A stretch of DNA of 64,000 nt from Flavobacteriales bacterium (GTDB taxonomy: Bacteria > Bacteroidota > Bacteroidia > Flavobacteriales_F > PHOS-HE28): contig JADKGB010000001.1 of NCBI GenBank assembly GCA_016717225.1, positions 248,001-312,000 on the forward strand. The letters are read 5' to 3'. Every line of letters begins with the position of its first letter. Within the stretch, counting starts at the first letter, position 1. Shown piece after piece: positions 19,169-28,033 of the stretch. Both the position numbers and the translations under genes were made by a program. The notes below the pieces were generated by a model that was given only the letters and a program-made list of their open reading frames with translations, was not told the origin of the DNA and ran no database searches.

Positions 19169-19390
19169 ATGAGCAAAACAGGGAACATCGAGCAGGACGG
19201 CGTCATCAAAGAGGCGTTGAGCAATGCAATGTTCCGTGTGGAGTTGGAGAACGGGCACATCATCGTGGCACACATCAGTGGCAAAATGAGAATGCACTAC
19301 ATCCGCATCCTTCCTGGAGACAAAGTGAAAATTGAAATGAGTCCTTACGATCTGAGCAAGGGCCGCATTTCGTTCCGATACAAGACCTGA
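19169..19390 (+). CDS. infA: Translation initiation factor IF-1
   Basis: 73 aa OB-fold factor that blocks the A site during initiation. KTGNIEQDGVIKEALSNAMF, VELENGHIIVAHISGKMRMHYIRILPGD and YDLSKGRISFRYK are canonical. Preceded by 64 nt with an A-rich stretch but no clear promoter. Confidence 0.98.
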   Translation: MSKTGNIEQDGVIKEALSNAMFRVELENGHIIVAHISGKMRMHYIRILPGDKVKIEMSPYDLSKGRISFRYKT

Positions 19391-19412
19391 AGAAAAGAGA
19401 AAAACACGACCC

Positions 19413-19529
19413 ATGAAGATCAGGGCCTCGATCAAAAAGCGTTCGGTAGACTGTAAGCTGGTCCGCCGCAAGGGACGCCTGTACATTATCAACAAGAAGA
19501 ACCCCAAGTTCAAACAGCGTCAAGGCTGA
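19413..19529 (+). CDS. rpmJ: 50S ribosomal protein L36
   Basis: 38 aa, too short for most gene scans. Reads MKIRASIKKRSVDCKLVRRK and then GRLYIINKKNPKFKQRQG. Only one of the zinc-ligand cysteines remains, so this is the zinc-independent variant usual in Bacteroidota. Confidence 0.95.
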   Translation: MKIRASIKKRSVDCKLVRRKGRLYIINKKNPKFKQRQG

Positions 19530-19542
19530 AAAACGAACGAGC

Positions 19543-19920
19543 ATGGCACGTATAGCAGGTATCGACCTACCCAAGACCAAGCGCGGTTGCATTGGCCTCA
19601 CCTATATCTACGGCATCGGCCGCAGCACAGCACTCTCCATCCTGGAGAAGGCAGGTGTTGATCCCGATACGAAAGTGGACGAATGGACCGATGAGGACCA
19701 GGGTAAGATCCGCACGGTGATCAATGAGAACATCAAGGTGGAAGGAGCACTTCGCAGTGAAGTACAACTGAGCATCAAGCGCCTGGTGGACATCAACAGC
19801 TACCGTGGCAACCGCCATCGCAACGGCCTTCCGGTGCGTGGTCAGCGTACACGCACCAATAGCCGTACCCGCAAGGGCAAACGGAAAACGGTAGCCAACA
19901 AAAAGAAGGTAACGAAGTAA
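19543..19920 (+). CDS. rpsM: 30S ribosomal protein S13
   Basis: 125 aa. Head protein contacting P-site tRNA. ARIAGIDLPKTKRGCIGLTYI at the start and GNRHRNGLPVRGQRTRTNSRTRKG near the end identify it. Confidence 0.98.
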   Translation: MARIAGIDLPKTKRGCIGLTYIYGIGRSTALSILEKAGVDPDTKVDEWTDEDQGKIRTVINENIKVEGALRSEVQLSIKRLVDINSYRGNRHRNGLPVRGQRTRTNSRTRKGKRKTVANKKKVTK

Positions 19921-19960
19921 CGTAGGGGCGGTGCTCGCATCGTCCTAACTCGATAGACCT

Positions 19961-20374
19961 ATGGCAAAACAAGCAGAAGGTAAAGGCGGCGCTGCCGCAA
20001 CGAAGAAGAAGAAGAAGAACGTGGTAGTGGAGACCTACGGACAGGCCCACATCCGCGCGACCTTCAACAATCTTATCGTGAGCCTCACCAACAACAAAGG
20101 CGAAGTGATCAGCTGGAGCAGCGGTGGCAAAATGGGTTTCCGCGGAAGCAAGAAGAACACCCCGTACGCAGGCCAGGTGAGCGCTGAAGAGGCTGCACGC
20201 GAGGCGTTCGAATCGGGCCTTCGCAAAGTGAAGGTTTACGTGAAAGGGCCAGGAAGCGGTCGTGAAAGCTGCATCCGTGCTCTGCACAATAGTGGTATCG
20301 AGGTTACCGAGATCATCGATCTCACACCGATGCCCCACAACGGTTGCCGTCCACCGAAGAAGCGTCGCGTTTAA
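19961..20374 (+). CDS. rpsK: 30S ribosomal protein S11
   Basis: 137 aa. Platform protein near the mRNA exit. AHIRATFNNLIVSLTNNKGEVISWSS-type core and the TPMPHNGCRPPKKRRV end are diagnostic. The N-terminus carries a run of lysines (ATKKKKKN). Confidence 0.98.
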   Translation: MAKQAEGKGGAAATKKKKKNVVVETYGQAHIRATFNNLIVSLTNNKGEVISWSSGGKMGFRGSKKNTPYAGQVSAEEAAREAFESGLRKVKVYVKGPGSGRESCIRALHNSGIEVTEIIDLTPMPHNGCRPPKKRRV

Positions 20375-20388
20375 CAAGATCCCAGTAA

Positions 20389-20408
20389 GGGCGCAGGATC
20401 CCGCGCCC
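20389..20408 (+). other. Hairpin in the rpsK-rpsD spacer
   Basis: GGGCGC-AGGATCCC-GCGCCC forms a 6-bp GC stem in the 48-nt gap just before rpsD. It has no U-tract, so it is not an intrinsic terminator. S4, the rpsD product, is an autoregulator in other bacteria, so a regulatory role is possible but unsupported. Confidence 0.3.
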
Positions 20409-20422
20409 CAACAAGAAGAACC

Positions 20423-21031
20423 ATGGCACGATACACAGGACCCAAGACGCGGATCTCCCGCAAATTCAAAGAGCCGATCTTCGGACCGGACAAGTGGATG
20501 GAGCGTAAGCCCCATGCACCCGGCCAGCACGGCCTAACGGCGAAGCGTCGTAAGAAGGAAAGCGAGTACAGCACCCAGTTGCAAGAGAAGCAAAAGGCGA
20601 AGTACATCTACGGTATTCTGGAGCGTCAGTTCCAGAAGATGTTCGTGACCGCGGCAAGCAAAAAAGGTATCACGGGCGAAGTGCTCTTGACCCTTTGCGA
20701 AGCTCGGTTGGACAATACGGTGTTCCGCATGGGCATCGCTCCTACACGCCGGGCCGCTCGCCAGTTGGTGGGCCATGGTCACATCACCGTGAACAATGGT
20801 GTGGTGAACATTGCCAGCTACACATTACGCCCAGGTGATACAGTAGCGGTGCGTGAGCGCAGCCGCAGCTTGGAGGCGATCACCAACAGTGTGAGCGTTA
20901 ACCCGCGCCGTTTCGATTGGCTCGATTTCAACCCAACAACATTGTCGGGAAAAATGATCGCTCTTCCAGAGCGTGCTCAGATACCAGAAACCATCCGCGA
21001 GCAACTGATCGTGGAATTGTACTCGAAGTAA
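20423..21031 (+). CDS. rpsD: 30S ribosomal protein S4
   Basis: 202 aa. Primary 16S rRNA binder. ARYTGPKTRISRKFKEPIFG at the start lacks the zinc cysteines (C-minus form). The S4 RNA-binding domain is seen as EARLDNTVFRMGIAPTRRAARQLVGHGHI. The rpoA gene follows after a 106-nt spacer that contains short near-repeats of GACAAyrGAGAATCGACAA but no recognised gene. Confidence 0.98.
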   Translation: MARYTGPKTRISRKFKEPIFGPDKWMERKPHAPGQHGLTAKRRKKESEYSTQLQEKQKAKYIYGILERQFQKMFVTAASKKGITGEVLLTLCEARLDNTVFRMGIAPTRRAARQLVGHGHITVNNGVVNIASYTLRPGDTVAVRERSRSLEAITNSVSVNPRRFDWLDFNPTTLSGKMIALPERAQIPETIREQLIVELYSK

Positions 21032-21137
21032 GAATGTGATACCGTTCTGCTGTTTGTTGTCAGGCAGCCCAACGTGAGAAAGGAAAATTGACAACGGAGA
21101 ATCGACAATAGACCAACGAACACAAGACCAACAGCAC

Positions 21138-22166
21138 ATGCCCATTCTTGATTTCCAACGACCAGACAAGGTCGTGATGATCGAATCCGATGAACAGCGC
21201 GGCACGTTCGAGTTCCGCCCTTTGGAGCCAGGCTATGGCATTACCATCGGCAACGCACTGCGCCGTATTCTGCTCAGCAGCCTCGAAGGCTATGCCATCA
21301 CAAGTGTTCGCATCGATGGTGTGGAGCATGAGTTCAGCACCATCAAGGGCGTTATTGAAGACGTTACCGAGATCGTCCTCAACCTGAAGCAGGTTCGCTT
21401 CCGTCGCCAATTGGAGGACGTGAGCACGGAGAAAGTCTCGTTCACCGTTAGCGGTAAAGACGGCTTTACGGCTGGTGATATCGGCAAGCATACCACGGGC
21501 TTCCAAGTGTTGAACCCCGAGTTGGCGATCTGCCACATGGATAGCAACGTGAAGCTGAACGTGGAAGTGACTATTGGCAAGGGCCGTGGTTATGTTCCTG
21601 CGGACGAGAACAAGGTGGAAGGCTCGGCTATCGGTACTATTTTCATCGATAGCATTTTCACCCCGATCAAGAACGTGAAATACAGCGTGGACAACACCCG
21701 CGTTGAGCAGAAAACGGATTACGAGAAGCTCACATTGGAACTCATGACCGATGGCAGCATCAGTCCGAAGAACGCTTTGCAAGAAGCGGCCAAGATCCTG
21801 ATCCACCACTTCATGTTGTTCAGCGATGAGCGCATTACGCTCGAATTGGAAGACCGTCCAGCAGGTGGTGGTGGTAGCTCTAGCAGCAGCCGTGGTGACC
21901 ATGACGACATGGACGAGACGAGCATGCACATGCGCCAGCTCCTCAAGACCAAATTGGTCGATATGGACTTGAGCGTGCGTGCCCTGAATTGCTTGAAGGC
22001 AGCGGACATCGAGACGTTGGGTGATCTGGTGAGCTTCAACAAGAACGACCTTTTGAAGTTCCGGAATTTCGGAAAGAAGAGCCTCACCGAACTCGAAGAC
22101 CTGGTGGAGAACAAGGGATTGAGCTTCGGAATGAACGTGGCGAAATACAAACTGGACAAGGAGTAA
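21138..22166 (+). CDS. rpoA: RNA polymerase alpha subunit
   Basis: 342 aa. N-terminal assembly domain (FRPLEPGYGITIGNALRRILLSSLEGYAI) and C-terminal domain (LDMDLSVRALNCLKAADIETLGDLVSF, FGKKSLTELEDLV) are complete. The linker between them is Gly/Ser-rich (GGGGSSSSSRGDHDD). The C-terminal domain contacts UP elements and activators. Confidence 0.98.
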   Translation: MPILDFQRPDKVVMIESDEQRGTFEFRPLEPGYGITIGNALRRILLSSLEGYAITSVRIDGVEHEFSTIKGVIEDVTEIVLNLKQVRFRRQLEDVSTEKVSFTVSGKDGFTAGDIGKHTTGFQVLNPELAICHMDSNVKLNVEVTIGKGRGYVPADENKVEGSAIGTIFIDSIFTPIKNVKYSVDNTRVEQKTDYEKLTLELMTDGSISPKNALQEAAKILIHHFMLFSDERITLELEDRPAGGGGSSSSSRGDHDDMDETSMHMRQLLKTKLVDMDLSVRALNCLKAADIETLGDLVSFNKNDLLKFRNFGKKSLTELEDLVENKGLSFGMNVAKYKLDKE

Positions 22167-22179
22167 TGCAAGAGCACGA

Positions 22180-22199
22180 CCCTGGATGAAACTCCGGGG
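22180..22199 (+). other. Small hairpin in the rpoA-rplQ spacer
   Basis: CCCTGGA-TGAAAC-TCCGGGG pairs with one G-U in the 54-nt spacer. There is no U-tract. Role unknown; it could limit read-through or protect mRNA ends. Confidence 0.25.
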
Positions 22200-22220
22200 G
22201 CGCGCCCAAACGATCGCACC

Positions 22221-22700
22221 ATGAGACACGGAAACAAGAACAACAATCTGAGCCGCACCAAGGCGCACCGCGAGGCGCTCCTTAGTAACATGGCTTGCTC
22301 ACTGATCGAGCACAAGCGTATCAATACCACGTTGGCAAAAGCGAAAGCGCTCCGCATTTTCGTGGAGCCATTGCTCACCAAAGGCAAGGCGGACAATACG
22401 CACAGCCGTCGTGTGGTCTTCAGCTATTTGCAGAACAAGGAGGCTGTTGCCGCTCTGTTCCGTGATGTGGCCCCGAAGATCGCCGGTCGGCCTGGTGGTT
22501 ACACGCGGATCATCAAGATGGCACCTCGATTGGGTGATGCAAGCGAGATGGCGATGATCGAACTGGTCGATTTCAACACACTTTATTCCACCAAGGAAAA
22601 GGCTGGCGCAGAGGTGAAGAAGACGCGCCGTAGCCGCAGTGGTGGTGCTAAGAAAGCCGCCCCTGCCACGGATGAGGCGGCTGAGCCAAAGAGCGAATAA
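22221..22700 (+). CDS. rplQ: 50S ribosomal protein L17
   Basis: 159 aa. RHGNKNNNLSRTKAHREALLSNMACSLI-type start and GGYTRIIKMAPRLGDASEMAMIELVDF are the family signatures. A basic then acidic tail (KKTRRSRSGGAKKAAPATDEAAEPKSE region) lengthens it beyond the ~120-residue core. Last gene of the operon; a hairpin terminator follows. Confidence 0.97.
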   Translation: MRHGNKNNNLSRTKAHREALLSNMACSLIEHKRINTTLAKAKALRIFVEPLLTKGKADNTHSRRVVFSYLQNKEAVAALFRDVAPKIAGRPGGYTRIIKMAPRLGDASEMAMIELVDFNTLYSTKEKAGAEVKKTRRSRSGGAKKAAPATDEAAEPKSE

Positions 22701-22721
22701 GGAACAGTTCCGTTCCAATTC

Positions 22722-22747
22722 AAAGAGGCGCCGCAAGGCGCTTCTTT
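22722..22747 (+). terminator. Intrinsic terminator of the ribosomal operon
   Basis: AAAGAGGCGCC-GCAA-GGCGCTTCTTT: an 11-bp stem with one G-U and a 4-nt loop, ending in a T-rich stretch, 21 nt after the rplQ stop. Confidence 0.8.
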
Positions 22748-22803
22748 CATTACAGAGGTCTTCCACATTGCCGGATACCTTCGCGATCCGTACAACCAAA
22801 CGC

Positions 22804-23610
22804 ATGGGAATAGGTTCATTCGTGATCGCTCGGTTCGGAATGAAGAAGCGCTATATGGGCCTCTTTGAGCGACTTATTGATATCGGCGCTTCAGGTCTTG
22901 GCCATGGCCAGCCGTTCGCTTCCAAAGCGGTAGAGGAAATGGCCATGCACGAGAGTCTCTCGAAAGTGGGTGGACGAGCGATCACTATTTTCGATGTAGG
23001 TGCGAACAGGGGCGACTATAGTGAATTGGCGCTACGGAACACCAAGGCGGGCGATCGCCGCATTTATGCCTTTGAGCCAGATCCTGCGGTGGCCGCTGAA
23101 CTGGTAGCGCGTTTCCCGAATGCGGAAGGTTTGGTTGTAGTGACGAAAGCATTGAGCGACAAGCCGGGCAAGGCCCCGTTCTATAAACAGGAACGCGATC
23201 GTATTTCGTCTTTGCACGATGCCTCTTCCAAGCCGCAAACCCATGGTCCACAAGTGGTGAAGGAGGTGGTTGAAGTGGAACTGGATAGCGTGGATGGTTT
23301 TTGTGCGGCGAATGGGATCGATCACATCGATATTTTGAAAGTGGATACCGAAGGCCACGATCATCTGGTCTTGAAGGGCGCGTCCCGCATGATCGCGGAA
23401 GGTCGAATTGGCAGCATCCAATTCGAGTTCAGTGAGATGAACATCACCTCGGGAGCCACGTTCATGATGTTTTGGGAACAACTTTCCCCTGGGTTCCAAT
23501 TGTACAGGATGTGTACGGATGGCCTGTACCCTATTGATCATTACAACGCGCTACGTCTGGAGCTTTACTACGTGGTGAATTTCTTCGCCATAGCCAAGAA
23601 CAAAGGCTGA
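22804..23610 (+). CDS. FkbM-family SAM-dependent methyltransferase
   Basis: 268 aa from ATG 22804; a longer frame running back into rplQ was rejected because it crosses the terminator. The SAM pocket is IFDVGANRGDYSELALRN (about 60-77), the acidic loop is IYAFEPDP, and the FkbM domain ends with HIDILKVDTEGHDHLVLKGA. FkbM enzymes O-methylate sugars or small molecules and are often linked to polysaccharide genes, but here the neighbours are rplQ and carA. The substrate cannot be told from sequence. It has no clear promoter in the short gap after the terminator. Confidence 0.88.
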   Translation: MGIGSFVIARFGMKKRYMGLFERLIDIGASGLGHGQPFASKAVEEMAMHESLSKVGGRAITIFDVGANRGDYSELALRNTKAGDRRIYAFEPDPAVAAELVARFPNAEGLVVVTKALSDKPGKAPFYKQERDRISSLHDASSKPQTHGPQVVKEVVEVELDSVDGFCAANGIDHIDILKVDTEGHDHLVLKGASRMIAEGRIGSIQFEFSEMNITSGATFMMFWEQLSPGFQLYRMCTDGLYPIDHYNALRLELYYVVNFFAIAKNKG

Positions 23611-23667
23611 ATGAGCCGTTGTCCACAGTTGTGGATGATCCGTTCTGGTTCGGTTGACATAGGCCGA

Positions 23668-23675
23668 TACTTTTG
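23668..23675 (+). promoter_or_regulatory. -7 box of the carA promoter
   Basis: TACTTTTG, a full match to TAnnTTTG, 30 nt before the carA ATG. TTG at 23653 is too close to be a canonical -33. The short leader contains a small ATCCC/GGGAT hairpin. Confidence 0.55.
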
Positions 23676-23705
23676 CGGCGATCCCGGAAATTGGGATTTG
23701 AACAT

Positions 23706-24860
23706 ATGCTCGTAAGCCATCGCCCCATAGCCGTCCTTTTGCTCGCTGACGGAACCGTTTTCACGGGTCGTTCCATTGGTGCAAAGGGGATCACTGTTGG
23801 CGAAATTTGCTTCAATACCGGTATGACGGGTTACCAGGAGATCTTCACCGACCCTAGTTACACGGGCCAGATCATGACGCTCGCCACCGCACATGTGGGG
23901 AATTACGGGGTGAAGATCGGAGAAGAGGAAAGCGATCGCATTCGCATTGCTGGACTGGTCGTGAAGAAATTCAGCGAGGTGTGGAGCCGACCTGGAGGAA
24001 CGGGTTCGTTGGATGACTTATTGAAACAACAAGGTGTGGTAGGTATCAGCGATATCGATACCCGAAAATTGGTGCGGCACATTCGCGATAATGGTGCGCA
24101 GAACGCATTGATCAGCAGTAGCGAGATGGACCTCACTGTGCTGACAAAGCAGCTGGCCAATGCGCCGAATATGAAAGGTCTGGAGCTGAGCAGCGTGGTG
24201 AGTACCCGTGAAGCATACACGGTTGGTGACCAGAACGCCCCGCATCGAGTTGCGCTCGTGGATTTCGGCGTAAAGGCCAACATAGTTCGGTGCCTTGTGG
24301 AGCGTGGCTGCCAAGTGCGGGTCTTCCCGATGACAGCGACCATGGAAGAAATGCTCTCGTTCCAGCCGCATGGATTTCTGCTGAGCAATGGCCCTGGCGA
24401 CCCAGGTGCAATGCCGACCAGTGTTTCGTTGGTGCGATCGATCGTGGAGTCCGGTTTGCCAGTTTTCGGCATTTGTTTGGGCCATCAATTGCTCGCCGAA
24501 AGTCAGGGTATTGGAACGGAGAAGATGTACCATGGTCATCGTGGCATCAACCATCCCATCAAGAATCTCGTGACCGGACATGATGAAGTGACGAGCCAGA
24601 ACCACGGCTTCGTGGCGAATCGTGGGGATACTGAGAAGAGCGCGAACGTGGAAATAACCCACGTTCACCTGAACGATAACAGCATTGCGGGTATCCAACT
24701 CAAAGGTCGTCCTGTCTTCAGCGTTCAATACCATCCAGAGGCTGGACCAGGGCCTTACGATGCTCGTTACCTGTTCGATCAATTCGTCGCGAACATGAGA
24801 GGACCTTTGCTCGTACCAACCGACCGTTCCATCAAAACGACGAAGACCGTAAACGCATGA
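23706..24860 (+). CDS. carA: Carbamoyl-phosphate synthase small (glutaminase) subunit
   Basis: 384 aa. Hydrolyses glutamine and passes ammonia to CarB for arginine and pyrimidine synthesis. The N-terminal CPSase domain (ADGTVFTGRSIGAKG, NTGMTGYQEIFTDPSY) is followed by a class I amidotransferase domain with nucleophile Cys in FGICLGHQLLAESQG and His/Glu in QYHPEAGPGPYDA. ATG 23706 fits the family and follows the promoter. carB is not in this window. Its last 4 bases overlap eno. Confidence 0.97.
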   Translation: MLVSHRPIAVLLLADGTVFTGRSIGAKGITVGEICFNTGMTGYQEIFTDPSYTGQIMTLATAHVGNYGVKIGEEESDRIRIAGLVVKKFSEVWSRPGGTGSLDDLLKQQGVVGISDIDTRKLVRHIRDNGAQNALISSSEMDLTVLTKQLANAPNMKGLELSSVVSTREAYTVGDQNAPHRVALVDFGVKANIVRCLVERGCQVRVFPMTATMEEMLSFQPHGFLLSNGPGDPGAMPTSVSLVRSIVESGLPVFGICLGHQLLAESQGIGTEKMYHGHRGINHPIKNLVTGHDEVTSQNHGFVANRGDTEKSANVEITHVHLNDNSIAGIQLKGRPVFSVQYHPEAGPGPYDARYLFDQFVANMRGPLLVPTDRSIKTTKTVNA

Positions 24861-26143
24861 GCCTTATTGCCAAGATCCAAGCCCGTGAGATCCTCGATTC
24901 ACGCGGTAATCCCACCATAGAAGTGGATGTGTTCACGGATAGTGGCCATGTAGGCAGAGCTGCCGTGCCAAGCGGAGCCAGCACAGGTGCGCATGAAGCG
25001 ATGGAGCTGCGTGATGGGGATAAGAAGCGCTATCTCGGAAAAGGCGTTCTGAAAGCCGTCGAGCACGTGAACGAAACGCTCAATACGGAATTACATGGCG
25101 CATCAGTGACCGAACAGGCGCTGATCGATCGTGCGATGATCGGTCTTGATGGCACCGCGAACAAGGGTAATCTGGGTGCGAACGCCATACTTGGTGTGTC
25201 GCTGGCTGTTGCCAAAGCTGCAGCGAGCGAGGCGGGTCTCCCGCTATACCGTTATGTGGGTGGATCGAACGCCTGCACATTGCCGGTGCCGATGATGAAC
25301 ATCGTGAATGGCGGCGCCCATGCCGACAACAAGGTGGACATCCAGGAATTCATGATCATGCCGGTTGGCGCCGGCAGTTTCGGACAGGGTTTGCGCATGG
25401 GAGCGGAGATCTTCCATCATTTGAAGGCTGTTCTCAAAAGCAAGAACCTTGGCACCAATGTGGGTGATGAAGGCGGTTTCGCACCGGACCTGAAAAGCAA
25501 TGAAGAGGCTCTTAAACTGGTGATGCAGGCCATTGAAAAGGCCGGTTACAAGCCGGGTGACGATGTGGTCATCGCGCTCGATTGTGCCAGTACAGAATTC
25601 TATGATGCGAAGAAGAAACGCTATGTGCTGGAAAGCACGGGTGAAAGTCTCACGAGCGATGACATGGTTTCGCTCTGGAAGAGCTGGTGCAAGAAATATC
25701 CGATCGTAAGCATTGAGGACGGCATGGCCGAAGACGATTGGGACGGTTGGAAGAAGCTCACGGAGGCGATCGGTGATAAAGTACAGTTGGTAGGCGATGA
25801 TCTCTTCGTTACCAACACAACGCGCCTTCAAGAAGGCATCAACAAGGGCATTGCCAATTCGATCCTCGTGAAAGTGAACCAGATCGGAACACTCACAGAA
25901 ACGCTCGAAGCCGTGGACATGGCGCACCGCAATCGGTACACCGCTGTAATGAGCCATCGCAGCGGGGAGACCGAAGACAGCACAATAGCAGACCTCGCCG
26001 TGGCCACCAACTGCGGAATGATCAAGACCGGCAGCGCTAGCCGTAGCGATAGGATCGCCAAGTACAACCAACTACTTCGCATCGAAGAGCAGCTTGGTAA
26101 GAGTGCGCGCTATCCCGGAAGGGATCTGCGCTACGTGGGTTGA
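24857..26143 (+). CDS. eno: Enolase
   Basis: 428 aa. Interconverts 2-phosphoglycerate and phosphoenolpyruvate. Seen: ILDSRGNPTIEVDV, PSGASTGAHEAMELRD (substrate loop), NGGAHADNKVDIQEFMIMP, metal ligands in VIALDCAS, SIEDGMAEDDW and VGDDLFVTN, the catalytic Lys in ILVKVNQIGTLTE, and SHRSGETEDSTIADLAVA. Overlaps carA by ATGA, so it is translated from the same message; this pairing is common in Flavobacteriia. Confidence 0.98.
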   Translation: MSLIAKIQAREILDSRGNPTIEVDVFTDSGHVGRAAVPSGASTGAHEAMELRDGDKKRYLGKGVLKAVEHVNETLNTELHGASVTEQALIDRAMIGLDGTANKGNLGANAILGVSLAVAKAAASEAGLPLYRYVGGSNACTLPVPMMNIVNGGAHADNKVDIQEFMIMPVGAGSFGQGLRMGAEIFHHLKAVLKSKNLGTNVGDEGGFAPDLKSNEEALKLVMQAIEKAGYKPGDDVVIALDCASTEFYDAKKKRYVLESTGESLTSDDMVSLWKSWCKKYPIVSIEDGMAEDDWDGWKKLTEAIGDKVQLVGDDLFVTNTTRLQEGINKGIANSILVKVNQIGTLTETLEAVDMAHRNRYTAVMSHRSGETEDSTIADLAVATNCGMIKTGSASRSDRIAKYNQLLRIEEQLGKSARYPGRDLRYVG

Positions 26144-26160
26144 TGGGAATGGAGATCAGC

Positions 26161-28017
26161 TTACTGGTTGAAACCGATATACTGGTCGAGCAGTAGCTGC
26201 AACTGCGCTTTTCCATTGCGAAGTAAGCGGTCACGATCAGCCGTTCGAGAGCTGTCGCGCAGTTCGGTTGTTCTCTTGCTGATCGCATCCATCACGACGA
26301 TTTGTGAACTGTCCGCGATACCGAAGCCTTCGTTGAAAGTCCAGAACGCACTGTGCGGAACAGTAGGATCGAAGATGTCTTGGCTCCATTCGAATTTGTT
26401 ACGGTCCATCGCGAGCTGTGCCAGCAGTGTTGCGGCCAGGTCAACATGACTGGCGTAGGTCGTGTCGGTTTTTCCGTGCAGATCATCGCGCAGAGCTCCT
26501 CCAGTGATCAGAAATGGGATGTGATGACGCGCAGCACTGCTTTGATCCAGGAAGTGCGGCAAGTAGTGTCCGTGGTCCGCTACGATCACCACGAGCGTGT
26601 TCGCGTACCAATCCTCTAGTACGGATTTGTCCATGAAGTCGCCTAAACAACGATCGGTGTAGTGAACAGTATTGCGGTAAAGCTGCGGGTCGGACCGACC
26701 GGGAAAGCCCTCGTTCACGGGTGCATCGAATGGTTCATGACTGGTCGAGGTCATCAGCATATGGAAGAACGGTCGTTTGTCCTTACCCGCTTCTCGAAGG
26801 TGGAACGCAAAGAGCTCTTCATCAAAAGCACCCCACTCAGTGCGCTTGGAAATGGGGAAGGATCCATCACTATACACATGGTCGAACCCCATTGCTTCCA
26901 AGTAGGCGCGTGTGTTGGCGAATTCGACATTGCCAGCATACCAGTATGACGAGGAATAACCAACCCCGCCGAGTTCACGCACAATACTTGGCAGTCGATC
27001 GAACTTTCCGAAGTTTCGGATGATCGTCGTCTTCGGTTGTGCGGGGAAACCGCTGAGCACTGCGCAGAGGCCTTGTTCTGTTCTGAACCCGGTCGAATAG
27101 AAATTCGTCAGGAGCAATCCGTTTTTCGCAAGCCTCGTGAATTGAGGAGCTACACCACTATCCCCGCCAAGCGGTTCAATGATGTCCGCCGTCCAACTTT
27201 CGAGCATGATGATCAAGATGTTCGGTCGCTCTGTCTTCAGGATCGATCTCGGATCTCCAATGCCTTTCGAATGCGTTCCGTTGAATATCCGTTTTGCCTC
27301 ATCTGGCGTTAACAAAGTGTACGGATTGATCTCGACATCCGTGGGTGTCACGGCGATCTCCAATGCGTTCCACACGCTATTGAGGGCAGCAAGGTTCAAC
27401 ACATTGTGGCGGGAGAAGTAGGCCCAGCTTTTATTGATCGGATCATCCTGAGGCCCGCCGCGCGCAGCCATGAGCCCGAGTACCGTTGCTGCAACAACGG
27501 ATGCCCAACGAACGGCCGATCCGCCAGTGTTGAATTCCTTTTTTTGGTCTAATCGCCGGAAGAGCGTCCAGAACGCGATCACTTGGGCAACCGCGACCGT
27601 TAGCAACAACAGGATCCCGGAGAGTGGGACGCTGGCCGCGGCTTCCTTGGGGAATGCCAGATAGCTCAACGCTTTGCGATCAAGCTTCGAGCCCCATGCT
27701 TCGAAGAGACCGATATCGGTCACGTTCAATAATGCGCTGAGCATCAACAACGCCAGCGTCCACACGACCAAACCACGTCTCACCCAACGAAGCTCTCGGA
27801 ACAAGAGAGGCGATGAGAGCAACGCGCTGGCCATGAGAATATAGCCAGTCGCACTGAGGTCCATGGGGATAGCATGGAGGTTGGTCGCGAGGATCTCGGG
27901 CCAGGGTGCATCACGCAGTGAACGAAAAGCAAAGGCAAGGAACAGGATCCTCTGCACGAGAAATACTCCCATCCACCAAGCAGCAAGCAAGCCAAGCCAA
28001 CGCCACCAGTTATTCAT
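26161..28017 (-). CDS. LTA synthase-type membrane sulfatase/phosphoglycerol transferase
   Basis: 618 aa. Five hydrophobic segments in the first ~190 residues are followed by an extracytoplasmic alkaline-phosphatase-fold domain. Metal and catalytic motifs: IIMLESWTADI (metal Glu), the presumed nucleophile Thr in FYSTGFRTEQGLCAVLSGF, and VIVADHGH near residue 480. Such enzymes transfer phosphoglycerol, phosphoethanolamine or similar head groups at the periplasmic face; in Bacteroidota the substrate is generally unknown. It lies 16 nt downstream of the M1 aminopeptidase gene on the same strand and converges with eno. Confidence 0.88.
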   Translation of the reverse strand: MNNWWRWLGLLAAWWMGVFLVQRILFLAFAFRSLRDAPWPEILATNLHAIPMDLSATGYILMASALLSSPLLFRELRWVRRGLVVWTLALLMLSALLNVTDIGLFEAWGSKLDRKALSYLAFPKEAAASVPLSGILLLLTVAVAQVIAFWTLFRRLDQKKEFNTGGSAVRWASVVAATVLGLMAARGGPQDDPINKSWAYFSRHNVLNLAALNSVWNALEIAVTPTDVEINPYTLLTPDEAKRIFNGTHSKGIGDPRSILKTERPNILIIMLESWTADIIEPLGGDSGVAPQFTRLAKNGLLLTNFYSTGFRTEQGLCAVLSGFPAQPKTTIIRNFGKFDRLPSIVRELGGVGYSSSYWYAGNVEFANTRAYLEAMGFDHVYSDGSFPISKRTEWGAFDEELFAFHLREAGKDKRPFFHMLMTSTSHEPFDAPVNEGFPGRSDPQLYRNTVHYTDRCLGDFMDKSVLEDWYANTLVVIVADHGHYLPHFLDQSSAARHHIPFLITGGALRDDLHGKTDTTYASHVDLAATLLAQLAMDRNKFEWSQDIFDPTVPHSAFWTFNEGFGIADSSQIVVMDAISKRTTELRDSSRTADRDRLLRNGKAQLQLLLDQYIGFNQ

Positions 28018-28033
28018 TTGTGCGAGCTGCGGT

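Noticed and set aside
20375..20422. Intrinsic terminator between rpsK and rpsD
   Set aside because: The GC hairpin lacks a T-tract and the operon clearly continues through rpoA and rplQ.
21060..22268. 402-codon open frame antisense to rpoA
   Set aside because: Shadow frame of a conserved gene; no start context or motif.
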